A stretch of 37,089 nucleotides of DNA, from NCBI GenBank assembly GCA_002049495.1, contig LLYS01000014.1, positions 1 through 37,089 of the forward strand. The letters run 5' to 3'. Below the pieces are notes generated by a model, which saw nothing but the letters and a program-made list of their open reading frames with translations, was not told the origin of the DNA and made no database searches. The position numbers were made by a program, and so were the translations under genes. Shown here one piece after another: positions 10,056-18,872 of this stretch (position 1 is the stretch's first letter; each line of letters begins with the position of its first letter). Source of the stretch: Epsilonproteobacteria bacterium tcs-49. Its GTDB lineage: Bacteria; Campylobacterota; Campylobacteria; Campylobacterales; Sulfurovaceae.

Positions 10056-10696
10056 ATTTTTTTGTAGACTTATTGGAACGGCTGGATAACTTTTTTAAAG
10101 GTAAAAAGGCGACGGAAGCGTATATCATCATCTCCTTACCGATCATGGTGATCGCCTATGTAACGTATGAGTTTGCTATCCCTCTAACACAGGAGCGCTA
10201 CGACAATTCATACAAGAGATTGACACAAACGGAAAAAACCATCGCCCAGCTGGAGAAGGAGATGAACCGCCTCACGGTCAACGGCGATAAGATGTACCGG
10301 GTAAAAGAGCTGGAAAGTGAGATCAAAAATTTAAAAACCACAACCGCATCACTCAATGATGCCAGCGATTATATCGATGCAAAAATGGTCGCAATCTCAG
10401 ACATTTTGTTCAATCGCGAAAGTTGGTCCGAGTTTCTTGACTCCATTACCCAAAAGGCAAAAGATAATAAAATCAAAATACAAAGCCTGGAAAACCGTTT
10501 TCTTGACCAAAAAGGTGAATTCGGTCATGTTCTTGAAATCTCTGTAGCGGCTCAAGGTGAATTTAAAAACATGATTTCCTTTCTTGCAACAATAGAACAA
10601 AGCGAACTGCTTGTAGACATCTATGCGATGGATATGAATGCATCGAAAAAAATTGACGGTAAATATGACATATCTGTCTGGGGGTTTAACAAATGA
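10052..10696 (+). CDS. PilO-like (MshJ-like) inner-membrane protein
   Basis: A 214-residue bitopic protein: a short cytoplasmic end, a membrane segment at about residues 24-44, a coiled coil (about 52-100) and a C-terminal alpha/beta domain ending in YDISVWGFNK. This is the architecture of PilO/MshJ, which dimerises with PilN in the periplasm and passes the platform on to PilP. It overlaps both neighbours by 4 bp (ATGA), so translation is coupled. The family call is based on architecture and gene order more than on strong sequence motifs. Confidence 0.7.
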   Translation: MNFFVDLLERLDNFFKGKKATEAYIIISLPIMVIAYVTYEFAIPLTQERYDNSYKRLTQTEKTIAQLEKEMNRLTVNGDKMYRVKELESEIKNLKTTTASLNDASDYIDAKMVAISDILFNRESWSEFLDSITQKAKDNKIKIQSLENRFLDQKGEFGHVLEISVAAQGEFKNMISFLATIEQSELLVDIYAMDMNASKKIDGKYDISVWGFNK

Positions 10697-11130
10697 AACG
10701 GGTATTAGCGCTACTTATCATCTGTAGCGGCGTAGTTTCCGCCGATGAAAACTTGACAAAAAAGATTGATTCTATTATCGATATAATCAGTCATGCGACT
10801 CCTACGGTTTCAAAAACGGAGATATCAAAGCTAGATGATCCTTTTATGAAGATGGAATCAGCCAAAAGCAGCAGTGGAGAAAAGGTCGAAGTATATAAAC
10901 CATCAACGAAAAAGAAAAAAGTGTACTTCACTCTCCATACTATCATCAATAAAAAAGCACGTATAAATGGACAATGGGTTACCGAGGGAGATATTCTTCA
11001 AGGGTATCAAGTAATGTTTATCGGTACAAATTATGTTAAACTTAAGAATAAAACTAATAAAGAGCGATCTTTAGTTCTCAATAAACCCGATAATTCTCAC
11101 ATTCAAAAAGGTGGAAACAATGATAAATAA
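10693..11130 (+). CDS. PilP/MshK-like periplasmic protein
   Basis: The 145-residue product begins with a signal peptide (about residues 1-17, cleavage probably after Val-Ser-Ala), has a disordered charged middle, and ends with a small beta-rich domain containing YFTLHTIINKKARINGQWV and GDILQGYQVMFI. This resembles the pilot-like HR domain of PilP/GspC/MshK, which touches the secretin. Gene position between the PilO-like gene and the secretin fits. Campylobacter ctsR may occupy a similar slot. No lipobox cysteine is seen, unlike classical PilP lipoproteins. Confidence 0.6.
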   Translation: MKRVLALLIICSGVVSADENLTKKIDSIIDIISHATPTVSKTEISKLDDPFMKMESAKSSSGEKVEVYKPSTKKKKVYFTLHTIINKKARINGQWVTEGDILQGYQVMFIGTNYVKLKNKTNKERSLVLNKPDNSHIQKGGNNDK

Positions 11131-12655
11131 AATTATTTTGCAAATGGCAGTTTTGATGGTTGCGGCTCTGGCTTCCTATGCAAATTGCAACTACCAACTC
11201 TTTAATGTAACTGCAAATAACAATACGACTATCAGCGACGTCGTGAAACATATTGCCAATGAATGTAGTTATACCATAGTCGTAAAAGATCAATATGCTC
11301 GCAATATCCTTGATGATAGGCTCTATCTTGTCAACTTACAAGATGCCACCGTCGATGAACTTCTTGATATTGTATTGACGGAAAATGAACTCAATTATAC
11401 GATTGAAAATAATACGCTAAGAATTTCCTACCTTTTTACGAAAACCTTTTATGTGGATTATATTAGTACAGACAGAAGCGGCACCAGCGATACCAGTGTA
11501 TCGCTTTCAAGCTCCAAGGGAAGCGGTGAATCTGCACAGGGCAATAGTGGAGGCAGCTCTTCGGAAAGCTCAAGCGGTATTACGATCACCAGTGATGACT
11601 CTTTTGTATTTTGGAGTAAACTCAAAGATGAGATTAGAAGCATTTTAAACAGACCCCAGGACAGTTACTACCAGCGATACGACAGAGAGGAAGAGGATAA
11701 AAACGACAAACTCTATATGGACACAAACAGCAGTCTGTTTATCAACAAGGAGGCGGGACTCGTCACGGTAACAGGTACAAAAAAACAGATCAACAGAGTT
11801 GAAGACTATATTGATAAACTCCATGAGCGGTTAATGAAACAGGTACTTGTCGATGTGAAAATACTAAGCGTCACAATGGATGACAGTAAAACAACCGGTA
11901 TCGACTGGTCACAGATCTATGGGTTGCAAAATTTTAAAATAGCTTCCATGTCCATGATGCAAAACAATCTCTCAAGCTGGACAATCGAAGATGGTGAAAT
12001 AACGGGTGAAACCACCTTTGCCCAGGGCTCACGTCCTGAACATGCGGACCTTTTAGATATTCGCGGCAGCGCAACAGTCGGTGAAGTAATCAAGTTTTTA
12101 AAAGGAGAAGGGGATGTGCAATCAATTTCCAATCCCAAAGTTTTAACGTTGAACAATCAACCCGCCATCGTGAGTGTAGGGAATGAGTACTTTTACAAAA
12201 TCACGACGGCAACATCAACGGAGAACACCACTTCCGAAGGAGAACAGATCGATTCCGTATTTGCGGGGGTTTTGCTAGACATCACCCCGGAAATTTCCAA
12301 AGACGGGACAATCACTTTAAAAATCAACCCTTCACTGAGTGAAACGGTCAATGCGATCACCTCCAATACAAACAGAACCATGCCGCCGGATTTAACCCGA
12401 AGGCAACTCTCCTCCGTCGTTTCACTGCAAGACGGTGAACACGTCATCCTTGGGGGGTTAATCACGTCCAAAGATGAAGTCAGCTCCTCCAAGGTTCCGA
12501 TTTTGGGTAGCATTCCCATTCTTAGCTATGCGTTTGAGCGAAAAGAGGTAACAAAACAGTTAGAGGAGTTGGTTATCATCATTACACCTAAAATCATCAC
12601 CAATGAGACATCACTATCTCTAGAAGAGTTGGGATACAAAAACCTTGAGCAGTAA
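11120..12655 (+). CDS. mshL: Type II/IV pilus-type outer-membrane secretin (MshL/CtsD-like)
   Basis: A 511-residue secretin. I choose the ATG at 11120 (AAGG eight bases upstream) over the GTG at 11111; it gives a clean signal peptide ending near ASYA. A secretin/TonB short N-terminal domain follows (about residues 22-105), then a Ser/Gly-rich flexible linker (about 125-160), an N1-type domain, and the secretin barrel: IGVDVKI-like block VDVKILSVTMDD, ISNPKVLTLNNQPA, LLDITPEIS and the C-terminal VVSLQDGEHVILGGLI with PILGSIPILSYAF. Secretins form the outer-membrane gate for pili, type II secretion or DNA uptake. It overlaps the PilP-like gene and the following ATPase gene. Confidence 0.88.
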   Translation: MINKIILQMAVLMVAALASYANCNYQLFNVTANNNTTISDVVKHIANECSYTIVVKDQYARNILDDRLYLVNLQDATVDELLDIVLTENELNYTIENNTLRISYLFTKTFYVDYISTDRSGTSDTSVSLSSSKGSGESAQGNSGGSSSESSSGITITSDDSFVFWSKLKDEIRSILNRPQDSYYQRYDREEEDKNDKLYMDTNSSLFINKEAGLVTVTGTKKQINRVEDYIDKLHERLMKQVLVDVKILSVTMDDSKTTGIDWSQIYGLQNFKIASMSMMQNNLSSWTIEDGEITGETTFAQGSRPEHADLLDIRGSATVGEVIKFLKGEGDVQSISNPKVLTLNNQPAIVSVGNEYFYKITTATSTENTTSEGEQIDSVFAGVLLDITPEISKDGTITLKINPSLSETVNAITSNTNRTMPPDLTRRQLSSVVSLQDGEHVILGGLITSKDEVSSSKVPILGSIPILSYAFERKEVTKQLEELVIIITPKIITNETSLSLEELGYKNLEQ

Positions 12656-13457
12656 TACCAGTAGATATGAACAGGTCAAGTCCGTTTTTACGGACTCGAT
12701 CGATACGAACGATTTTATTCAACTTGACAATTCAACCATCTTTTACAATAAGGTTCTTGCCAGTATCGACAAGCCGTTGAAGATGATCCTTCTTTTCGGA
12801 GAACCGGGCACGGGAAAATCGATTTTGCTCAATAAAATTTACTCCGATTTGAAAGATAAGCGCGAAATCCACTATATCCAAACCCCTATCGACCGGGCGG
12901 ACCTGTTTGTCAAAAAGATCTCCGCACTGCTTACCCGCGGCGTTATGGAAACGGACAGTTTTACCAAGCTCAGCGATATCTGCACCAAACTGCGCGGCAA
13001 CAAGGAACATGTGGTGATTTTGGACGAAGCGCAGATGTATCCGCCCGAGATCATGGAAAAGATCCGCCTGCTTTCCGATACGAGATCGGTCAAATTCGTC
13101 GTAACCCTGCATAAAACCGACCAGGAGGAGATTATCGCAAAGCAGCATTTTCAAACCCGCATCTGGGAATCGATCCAGCTGCACAACGCGAATTTTGAAG
13201 ATTTGAAAAAGTATATCCAGAAAAAACTTTTGAACAAAAACCATTACGAAATCTCCGGCGCGATCAAAAACCGCCATATCCATAAAATCCATAAGTTCAC
13301 CAACGGTAATTTTCGCGAAACCAACAAATTTATGTATACGCTTTTTGATCTTTATCAGTACTACGACGAGAACCAACCCTCCAAGATCAATTACAACTCC
13401 CTCTCGATCAAACTCATCGAGATGGCGGCGATCAAACTAGGATATATCGATGCATGA
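12645..13457 (+). CDS. mshM: ExeA/MshM-type AAA ATPase (CtsP-like)
   Basis: A 270-residue ATPase with Walker A GEPGTGKS (about residues 47-54) and Walker B HVVILDEAQ (about 122-130). ATPases of this kind (ExeA, MshM) sit next to secretin genes and are thought to help secretin assembly or peptidoglycan remodelling; here there is no attached peptidoglycan-binding domain. Campylobacter CtsP, needed for natural transformation, is a Walker-box protein in the same slot. The only in-frame start is a TTG overlapping the secretin stop by 11 bp, so expression probably depends on coupling. Confidence 0.8.
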   Translation: MSSNTSRYEQVKSVFTDSIDTNDFIQLDNSTIFYNKVLASIDKPLKMILLFGEPGTGKSILLNKIYSDLKDKREIHYIQTPIDRADLFVKKISALLTRGVMETDSFTKLSDICTKLRGNKEHVVILDEAQMYPPEIMEKIRLLSDTRSVKFVVTLHKTDQEEIIAKQHFQTRIWESIQLHNANFEDLKKYIQKKLLNKNHYEISGAIKNRHIHKIHKFTNGNFRETNKFMYTLFDLYQYYDENQPSKINYNSLSIKLIEMAAIKLGYIDA

Positions 13458-14292
13458 AATTCAGGATCTAGAGCGGCGGTGGCTGCGCTATACGGTCAAA
13501 AAATGGCTCCCCTGGCTGGCACTGGTACCCGTTGCCGCGGTTGTGGTGTTTTTGATACTCTCCCCTTCGGAAAAAAAAGTTTCACACCCCGGCGTAAGCG
13601 CAAAAGAGAAGGTGGAAAAACCCGACCCGGCCCCCCGGCCCGACGACAGCCTGAAAAAGCAGCCTGAAAAAGCAGCCGTAACGGAGCAGAACAAAACGGC
13701 TGCCCCAGATACGGCACAAGTCGCCAAACCGGAAAAAACACAGAGTTCCGACTCCCCTTTGGTACAAACCCCGAATCTGGAACAAAGCGACACTTCCGAA
13801 AAGAAAGCGGTCGTTTTCCTCTCATATGAGGAACCCGCCCTCTCCGTAGCGGAGGAGAAAGCACCCGAAAAACGGGAACTCATCCAGGGAGCAAGCGCTC
13901 CTGAAAGCGAAAAAATAGATCCCGTAACGGTGGAGGAACCTTCCAAGCAGCAGGAGCAAAAAAGCTCCGGTTTGGTAACCAAAAGCGACAAAGCCTTTGA
14001 TCCGGAAGTGATCGAGCGTAAGTTCAACGACTCGAGAAATGTCAAATACGCACGCTTTTTGGCCAACTACTATTACGATCAAAAACAGTATAAAAAGGCT
14101 TCCAGATGGGCATATACGATCAATCAGCTCGACGCTTCGCTTGAAGAGGGCTGGCTGCTTTTTGCAAAAAGCCTTTATAAGCTTGGCCGCAAACAAGATG
14201 CGGTAACCCTGCTGCAAAAGTATCTGCGCCATTACAACTCCAAGCGCGCCCACCTACTGCTACAAAAAATCACGTCAGGAGCTTTACAATGA
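13450..14292 (+). CDS. Membrane-anchored TPR protein in the MshN position
   Basis: The 280-residue product has a short basic cytoplasmic start, one membrane segment (about residues 19-38), a long Pro/Glu/Lys/Ala-rich linker (about 45-185) and a C-terminal TPR-like helical region containing RFLANYYYDQKQYKKASRWAYTIN and FAKSLYKLGRKQDAVTLL-type repeats. MshN of MSHA clusters has the same layout, and the gene order (after mshM, before the motor) agrees. It probably scaffolds the complex across the periplasm. It overlaps the ATPase gene by 8 bp and the next gene by 4 bp. Confidence 0.7.
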   Translation: MHEIQDLERRWLRYTVKKWLPWLALVPVAAVVVFLILSPSEKKVSHPGVSAKEKVEKPDPAPRPDDSLKKQPEKAAVTEQNKTAAPDTAQVAKPEKTQSSDSPLVQTPNLEQSDTSEKKAVVFLSYEEPALSVAEEKAPEKRELIQGASAPESEKIDPVTVEEPSKQQEQKSSGLVTKSDKAFDPEVIERKFNDSRNVKYARFLANYYYDQKQYKKASRWAYTINQLDASLEEGWLLFAKSLYKLGRKQDAVTLLQKYLRHYNSKRAHLLLQKITSGALQ

Positions 14293-14825
14293 AAAAATTG
14301 ATCCTTATCTGCCTATTGGGCACTTTTGGTATGAGTTATTCGCTTACCCAGTTTTACGAAGATTATAAAGAGGAAAACTACCTTCGATCCTGCAAAGACG
14401 GATTGCGCATTTTCAGCAAACACAAAAACGACGAAAAGTTTTTGACCGTTTACGCGTTCTCCTGCTTGAAAAGCGATATGATCGATAGACTCGCCGTCCC
14501 GGTAACGGGTCTGCGCTCGACAAAGGAAGCAAGGGCCAACGCCAGCTACTTCAGCGCCATCTTGCTTCAAAAGAAGCTGCTGTACCATTCCGTAGTCGAC
14601 GGGGTGGATATCTCGGGATTAAACTTTCCGACTACCGATTTTATCCTTTCTAAAGTATTTACATTGTATTCTGATAAGAAATATGAGAAAAAGAACGGCG
14701 CCTACCTGCTTGAGGGCGACGGTGTCACTTATAAAATGTACGTCGAAGAGGGAGCACGTTTTAAAAAGGTCGTTATCGAAGAGTATGAAAACGGCAAGCT
14801 CGTAAAAACGCACAAATACTTTTAA
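14289..14825 (+). CDS. Secreted protein of unknown function in the pilus cluster
   Basis: The 178-residue product starts with a clear signal peptide (MKKLILICLLGTFGMSYS), then a helical region with two cysteines (Cys near residues 36 and 59) that may form a disulfide, and a C-terminal beta-rich part ending YENGKLVKTHKYF. I do not recognise a family and know of no counterpart in the MSHA gene order. A hypothetical gene sits in a comparable place in the Campylobacter cts cluster as I recall. Start overlaps the TPR gene by 4 bp and its stop is 9 bp before the motor ATPase, so it very likely serves this machine. Confidence 0.65.
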   Translation: MKKLILICLLGTFGMSYSLTQFYEDYKEENYLRSCKDGLRIFSKHKNDEKFLTVYAFSCLKSDMIDRLAVPVTGLRSTKEARANASYFSAILLQKKLLYHSVVDGVDISGLNFPTTDFILSKVFTLYSDKKYEKKNGAYLLEGDGVTYKMYVEEGARFKKVVIEEYENGKLVKTHKYF

Positions 14826-14834
14826 GGAGCCAAA

Positions 14835-16550
14835 GTGGATTTCTTACTGAAACTGCTTATTGAAAAACAGATCCTTACAAAAGAACCCATCGCCAAGTTT
14901 TTAAAAGAGAATAAAAATAAAAAGGTCACCCTGGGTGCGCTGATCGAGGAAAACCTCGTCGACGAGGATAAGATCTGGGAATTTTTCGCCCAGCAGCTCA
15001 AGGAGGGGAAACTCTCCATCGGGCAGATCGATAAAGATGATCAGGTCAACCTTGAAAAGATTTACAACAAAATTTCGGGGATCAGCTATATCGACCTGGA
15101 CAACGTAGAGCTAGACACCCGCTTAACCTCGCGCATCCCTTTGGCACAGTTGAAAAAATCCCTCGCCGTCCCCGTAACGGAGGAGGATCTCAGCGTCCAG
15201 GTGGCTTTTGCCGACCCCTTCGATATCGGTTCACAGGAAGCGGTACAGCGGATGTTTCCCAAAAAGCCCCTCTCCATTCTCGCCACCAGCAGTAAGCAGA
15301 TCAACGAATACCTCAATAAACTCGAAATCAGCGAAAGCGTCAAAGAGCTGGTCATTGAGATCCGCAAGGAGCTTTCCAACCTCACCGACGATGATGAGAC
15401 CGCGATCGTTAAACTCATCGATGTTATTTTGAAAAACTCCATCCACAGGGGTGCCAGCGATATTCATATCGAAGCGGGGGAGAAAAACTGTACCGTCAGA
15501 GACAGAAGAGACGGGATGCTCGTGGAGAGCTTTATCTTTGATAAAGATATCTACGCTCCGCTGGCTTCGCGTTTGAAATTGATGGCAAACCTCGATATCG
15601 CGGAGCGGCGAAAACCCCAGGACGGGCGCTTTTCTACGATAGTCAACGAAAAAGCGTATGATTTTCGTATCTCGACGCTGCCCACGATGCACGGCGAATC
15701 GATCGTTATGCGGATTCTGGACAAATCCAAAGCCCTGGTCAAACTCGAAGAGGCGGGAATGAGTAAATTTTGCTATGATCGCTTCAGCACGGGCTTGAAA
15801 GCCCCTTACGGTATTTTGCTCGTCACCGGGCCTACGGGGAGCGGGAAAACCACGACCCTCTACGGAGCGCTTAATGCTATCCGTGACGTCAAAGACAAGG
15901 TGATCACCGTCGAAGACCCCGTCGAGTATCAAATGAATCTGATCCAGCAGGTACAGGTGAGTAAAAAAACGGGACTCACTTTCGCTTCGGCGCTGCGCTC
16001 AATCTTGCGGCAGGATCCCGACAAGATCATGATCGGGGAGATTCGCGACAGCGAAACCCTGCGTATCGCCATCGAAGCGGCATTGACGGGACACCTGGTT
16101 CTTTCGACACTGCACACCAACGACTCCATCAGCGCGGTTACCAGAATTTTGGATATGGGGATCGAATCCTATCTGGTCAGCGGAGCGCTGGTCTGTATCG
16201 AAGCGCAAAGACTGGTACGAAAGATCTGTCCCCACTGTAAAGAGGCGATCACGCTGCCTGAAAACGTTTTAGCCGATATCGGGCACCTCCTTCCCCGGGA
16301 GTACCAATTCTACAAGGGCAACGGCTGTAAGGAGTGCGGCAACAGCGGCTACAGCGGCAGGGAGATGATCGCGGAAGTCTTAACCGTCAGCGATGAGATT
16401 TCGCATATGATCGCCCGAAACGCCAGCAAAGAGGAGTTGACCAAGCAGGCAAAAAAAGAGGGCTTTCTAACGATGTTTCAAGACGGTATGACCAAAGCCG
16501 CTAACGGGGTGACGACCATCGAAGAAGTTTACAGAGTAGCAAGGGTATAG
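14835..16550 (+). CDS. mshE: GspE/PilB/MshE-type assembly ATPase (CtsE-like)
   Basis: A 571-residue hexameric motor ATPase. The N-terminal part resembles an MshEN (GspE-II N) domain: LGALIEENLVDEDKIWEFFAQ (about 33-52) keeps the LG...L...Q spacing of the c-di-GMP-binding family, but the usual Arg before LG is replaced. Walker A GPTGSGKT is at 332-339, the Asp box and Walker B are in RQDPDKIMIGEIRD, and the His box is in GHLVLSTLHTNDS. A zinc site is formed by CPHC and CKEC (about 460-500). It drives pilus or pseudopilus assembly at the inner membrane. Start GTG with AAGGAG upstream. Confidence 0.92.
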   Translation: MDFLLKLLIEKQILTKEPIAKFLKENKNKKVTLGALIEENLVDEDKIWEFFAQQLKEGKLSIGQIDKDDQVNLEKIYNKISGISYIDLDNVELDTRLTSRIPLAQLKKSLAVPVTEEDLSVQVAFADPFDIGSQEAVQRMFPKKPLSILATSSKQINEYLNKLEISESVKELVIEIRKELSNLTDDDETAIVKLIDVILKNSIHRGASDIHIEAGEKNCTVRDRRDGMLVESFIFDKDIYAPLASRLKLMANLDIAERRKPQDGRFSTIVNEKAYDFRISTLPTMHGESIVMRILDKSKALVKLEEAGMSKFCYDRFSTGLKAPYGILLVTGPTGSGKTTTLYGALNAIRDVKDKVITVEDPVEYQMNLIQQVQVSKKTGLTFASALRSILRQDPDKIMIGEIRDSETLRIAIEAALTGHLVLSTLHTNDSISAVTRILDMGIESYLVSGALVCIEAQRLVRKICPHCKEAITLPENVLADIGHLLPREYQFYKGNGCKECGNSGYSGREMIAEVLTVSDEISHMIARNASKEELTKQAKKEGFLTMFQDGMTKAANGVTTIEEVYRVARV

Positions 16551-16552
16551 GG

Positions 16553-17797
16553 ATGAATTATTACAACGTAACCGTAATGGCCCGGGGGAAGAAGGTCCAG
16601 GATCTGCTCAAAGCCAACAACAAGCTCGAAGCAAAACAAAAGGCGATGAAAAAATACCCCAAGGGGATGGTACTCAAAGTCGTGGAAGGAGAAACCCCCG
16701 CCGAGGAGAAGCTGCAAAACCTTTTCCATGCCATAAAGGAGCAGATGACGAAAAAAGATATCAGCCTGCACTCCCAGGTCGCGGCGATGCGCCAGCTTGC
16801 GGTTATGACCAATGCGGGCATATCGATCCACGACAGTGTGGCGGAGGTTGCAAAAAACACTACCGACGAAGGATTAAAAGAGATTTTGAGCAAGGTGGCG
16901 GACGATATCGATTCGGGGCACAATATGAGCGAATCGGTCGAACCGTTCCAGGACCGTTTGGGAAGTATCACCTTAGCGATGATCCAGCTGGGGGAACAGA
17001 CGGGGAACCTGGCAGAATCGCTGCACAAACTCAGCGATATTTTGGAAAATATCCGCGATAATATCGCCAAATTCAAAAAAGCGATCCGCCAACCGCTCAT
17101 CACCCTGGGGGCGATGGCGATCGCGTTTACCATCCTAATCATCGTCGTCGTACCGAAATTCCGCAAAATCTTTGAAGAGTTGGGTGCGGAGCTTCCCCTG
17201 CCTACCCGAATCCTGCTCGATATAGAATACCTTTTTTCCAACTACGGATTATACGTTTTATCCGGCCTTGTTATCGCCCTGTTTTTCCTGCGCTATTTTT
17301 ACACCCACGAGAAAAAGTTCAAATACTCCATGGACAAGCTTTTTTTAAGAATCTATCTTATCAAAGATATCGTCTTTTACTCCTCCATGCACCGCTTTTT
17401 CCTCGTTTTCGGAGAGTTGGTACGCTCAGGTGTACCCATCACGGAAGCCTTGGAAACGGCGACGAACCTCATCTCCAACGATGTCTTGCGCGAAAAGCTC
17501 GAAAGCGTACAGCTCAGTGTTTCCAGAGGTTCCACCCTCGCCCAGGCTTTCCACGATACGCAGCTTTTGGAAAATATGCTTATTCAGATGATCAAAGCCG
17601 GGGAATCGGGCGGAAGCGTCGATGCGATGATAGAAAAGGTCGCCGATTACTACGATATGAAGTTCCAGCATATTCTGGATAACATGTCCAGCTACATCGA
17701 ACCGATTATGCTGGCATTTATTGCGGCGCTGGTTCTGCTTTTGGCACTGGGAATCTTTATGCCCATGTGGGATATGGCACAGGCGGCCAAGGTATAA
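16553..17797 (+). CDS. mshG: GspF/PilC/MshG-type inner-membrane platform protein (CtsF-like)
   Basis: The 414-residue protein has the duplicated GspF fold: first cytoplasmic domain about residues 65-175 (RQLAVMTNAGISIHDSVAEV), membrane segments near 185-208 and 225-250, a second cytoplasmic domain (FLVFGELVRSGVPITEALE) about 270-385, and a last membrane helix ending in MWDMAQA. It is the platform rotated by the motor ATPase to add or extract pilin subunits. It starts 2 bp after the motor gene. It is the last gene of the run: its TAA directly abuts the stop of the convergent peptidase gene, with no room for a terminator, and no pilin gene follows. Confidence 0.93.
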   Translation: MNYYNVTVMARGKKVQDLLKANNKLEAKQKAMKKYPKGMVLKVVEGETPAEEKLQNLFHAIKEQMTKKDISLHSQVAAMRQLAVMTNAGISIHDSVAEVAKNTTDEGLKEILSKVADDIDSGHNMSESVEPFQDRLGSITLAMIQLGEQTGNLAESLHKLSDILENIRDNIAKFKKAIRQPLITLGAMAIAFTILIIVVVPKFRKIFEELGAELPLPTRILLDIEYLFSNYGLYVLSGLVIALFFLRYFYTHEKKFKYSMDKLFLRIYLIKDIVFYSSMHRFFLVFGELVRSGVPITEALETATNLISNDVLREKLESVQLSVSRGSTLAQAFHDTQLLENMLIQMIKAGESGGSVDAMIEKVADYYDMKFQHILDNMSSYIEPIMLAFIAALVLLLALGIFMPMWDMAQAAKV

Positions 17798-18838
17798 TCA
17801 GATACGATAAAGCCCCCGCAATATCCCCACCACCTTCTCCACGCTTTCAAAGGAGGCGGTTTCCTCCGCCGTATGGTATCCGATGGTGGGAAGCTGCAGC
17901 GTCGTACCCTGCACGCTCCCCGCACCGTTTTGTATGATCCTTCCCAGTTCCGTCCGCCCTATGGAACGCTGCACTCCCAAACGCTTATTTTGCGCTTGTA
18001 GGTAGCGATCCTTAAACCCTGAGCGTACCCCCCGCTCTTTACAGATTGCGGCAAGCTTTTGCGTAAACATTTTGTTAAACTCCCCGTGGGCATCCCTATT
18101 GCGCAGGACCACATCCTGCTTGACCATCTCCGCAATATCCGGATAGGGGCTGGTATCAAGGACAAGCAACTCCTCCGTAGAGATATCGAAGCGCTTGAAC
18201 CACTCCAGGATAAACCGCCAACTCTTTCCCGCTTCCTCCCCCGCACTGAAAAAAGCCGTCCCCCTATACCCCAGATGATAAAGATAGATCAATATGGCGA
18301 CACAGATGACGTTATCAAGCTGCGCGGAGAGAAATCCGTCTTTTATGCGCAACCGGTCCATAAAAGCCACGGGAGTATTGGGCAGCAGATGCTCCAAACC
18401 CGCGATTTCGAAAACCAGGTTGCCGCGCTTTTGACAGATAAAGGAGTTCTTGATTTCACCAAGTCCAAGATAGTATCCGCTATAGGGTTCATACGCCTGA
18501 ACCAGCGCTTCGTTGAAGCGATCGGTAATATCGTACAGCAACTCTTCGGAAACGGAATCCCCCGAAAGATCGGCTCTGTTTTGGGCGATAAAGGCTGCAT
18601 ATTGAAACTCGTTGGGACCGGTACAGATCAACCCGTGACGGTCGCAGTGGGCACTGATAAACCCGCTGTCGGGATCATCCCCCTGGGCAACGAGCAACCC
18701 CTCGTAATAGCTTACCCCTACGCCCAACTCTTCAAGTTCGCGTTTGACCGTCAGGAAAAAGGAGTGTTCGTATCCCACAACCGAAGGGGTACGGATCAAC
18801 TGCTTTAAAATATCCAAAAAAGTTTCAAACCGCTGCAT
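17798..18838 (-). CDS. M42/M20-like zinc aminopeptidase
   Basis: The 346-residue product has the metal-ligand order of the M42/M20 co-catalytic zinc peptidases: His-x-Asp in SAHCDRHG (about residue 68), Asp in AQLDNVICVAI, the Glu-Glu pair in SAGEEAGKS, Asp in VLDTSPYPD, and a late His in IGYHTAEETAS. The M42 group forms large cytoplasmic aminopeptidase shells that trim oligopeptides. The sequence differs from standard M42 members in several blocks, so substrate cannot be stated. It is the last of a minus-strand series and its stop codon touches that of the pilus platform gene. Confidence 0.7.
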   Translation of the reverse strand: MQRFETFLDILKQLIRTPSVVGYEHSFFLTVKRELEELGVGVSYYEGLLVAQGDDPDSGFISAHCDRHGLICTGPNEFQYAAFIAQNRADLSGDSVSEELLYDITDRFNEALVQAYEPYSGYYLGLGEIKNSFICQKRGNLVFEIAGLEHLLPNTPVAFMDRLRIKDGFLSAQLDNVICVAILIYLYHLGYRGTAFFSAGEEAGKSWRFILEWFKRFDISTEELLVLDTSPYPDIAEMVKQDVVLRNRDAHGEFNKMFTQKLAAICKERGVRSGFKDRYLQAQNKRLGVQRSIGRTELGRIIQNGAGSVQGTTLQLPTIGYHTAEETASFESVEKVVGILRGLYRI

Positions 18839-18872
18839 CTTTACCTCTTTTCTATCAATGATACCCTAAACG

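Noticed and set aside
14062-14292. Frameshift or gene break in the pilus cluster around the TPR protein
   Set aside because: All frames through 13450-14825 are open with 4-8 bp start/stop overlaps, which is normal coupling and not a broken gene.
8532-17797. Classical type II secretion system
   Set aside because: The PilM/N/O-like proteins, ExeA-like ATPase and TPR anchor in MSHA order, and the absence of gspG-K pseudopilins, fit an MSHA/Cts-type system better.
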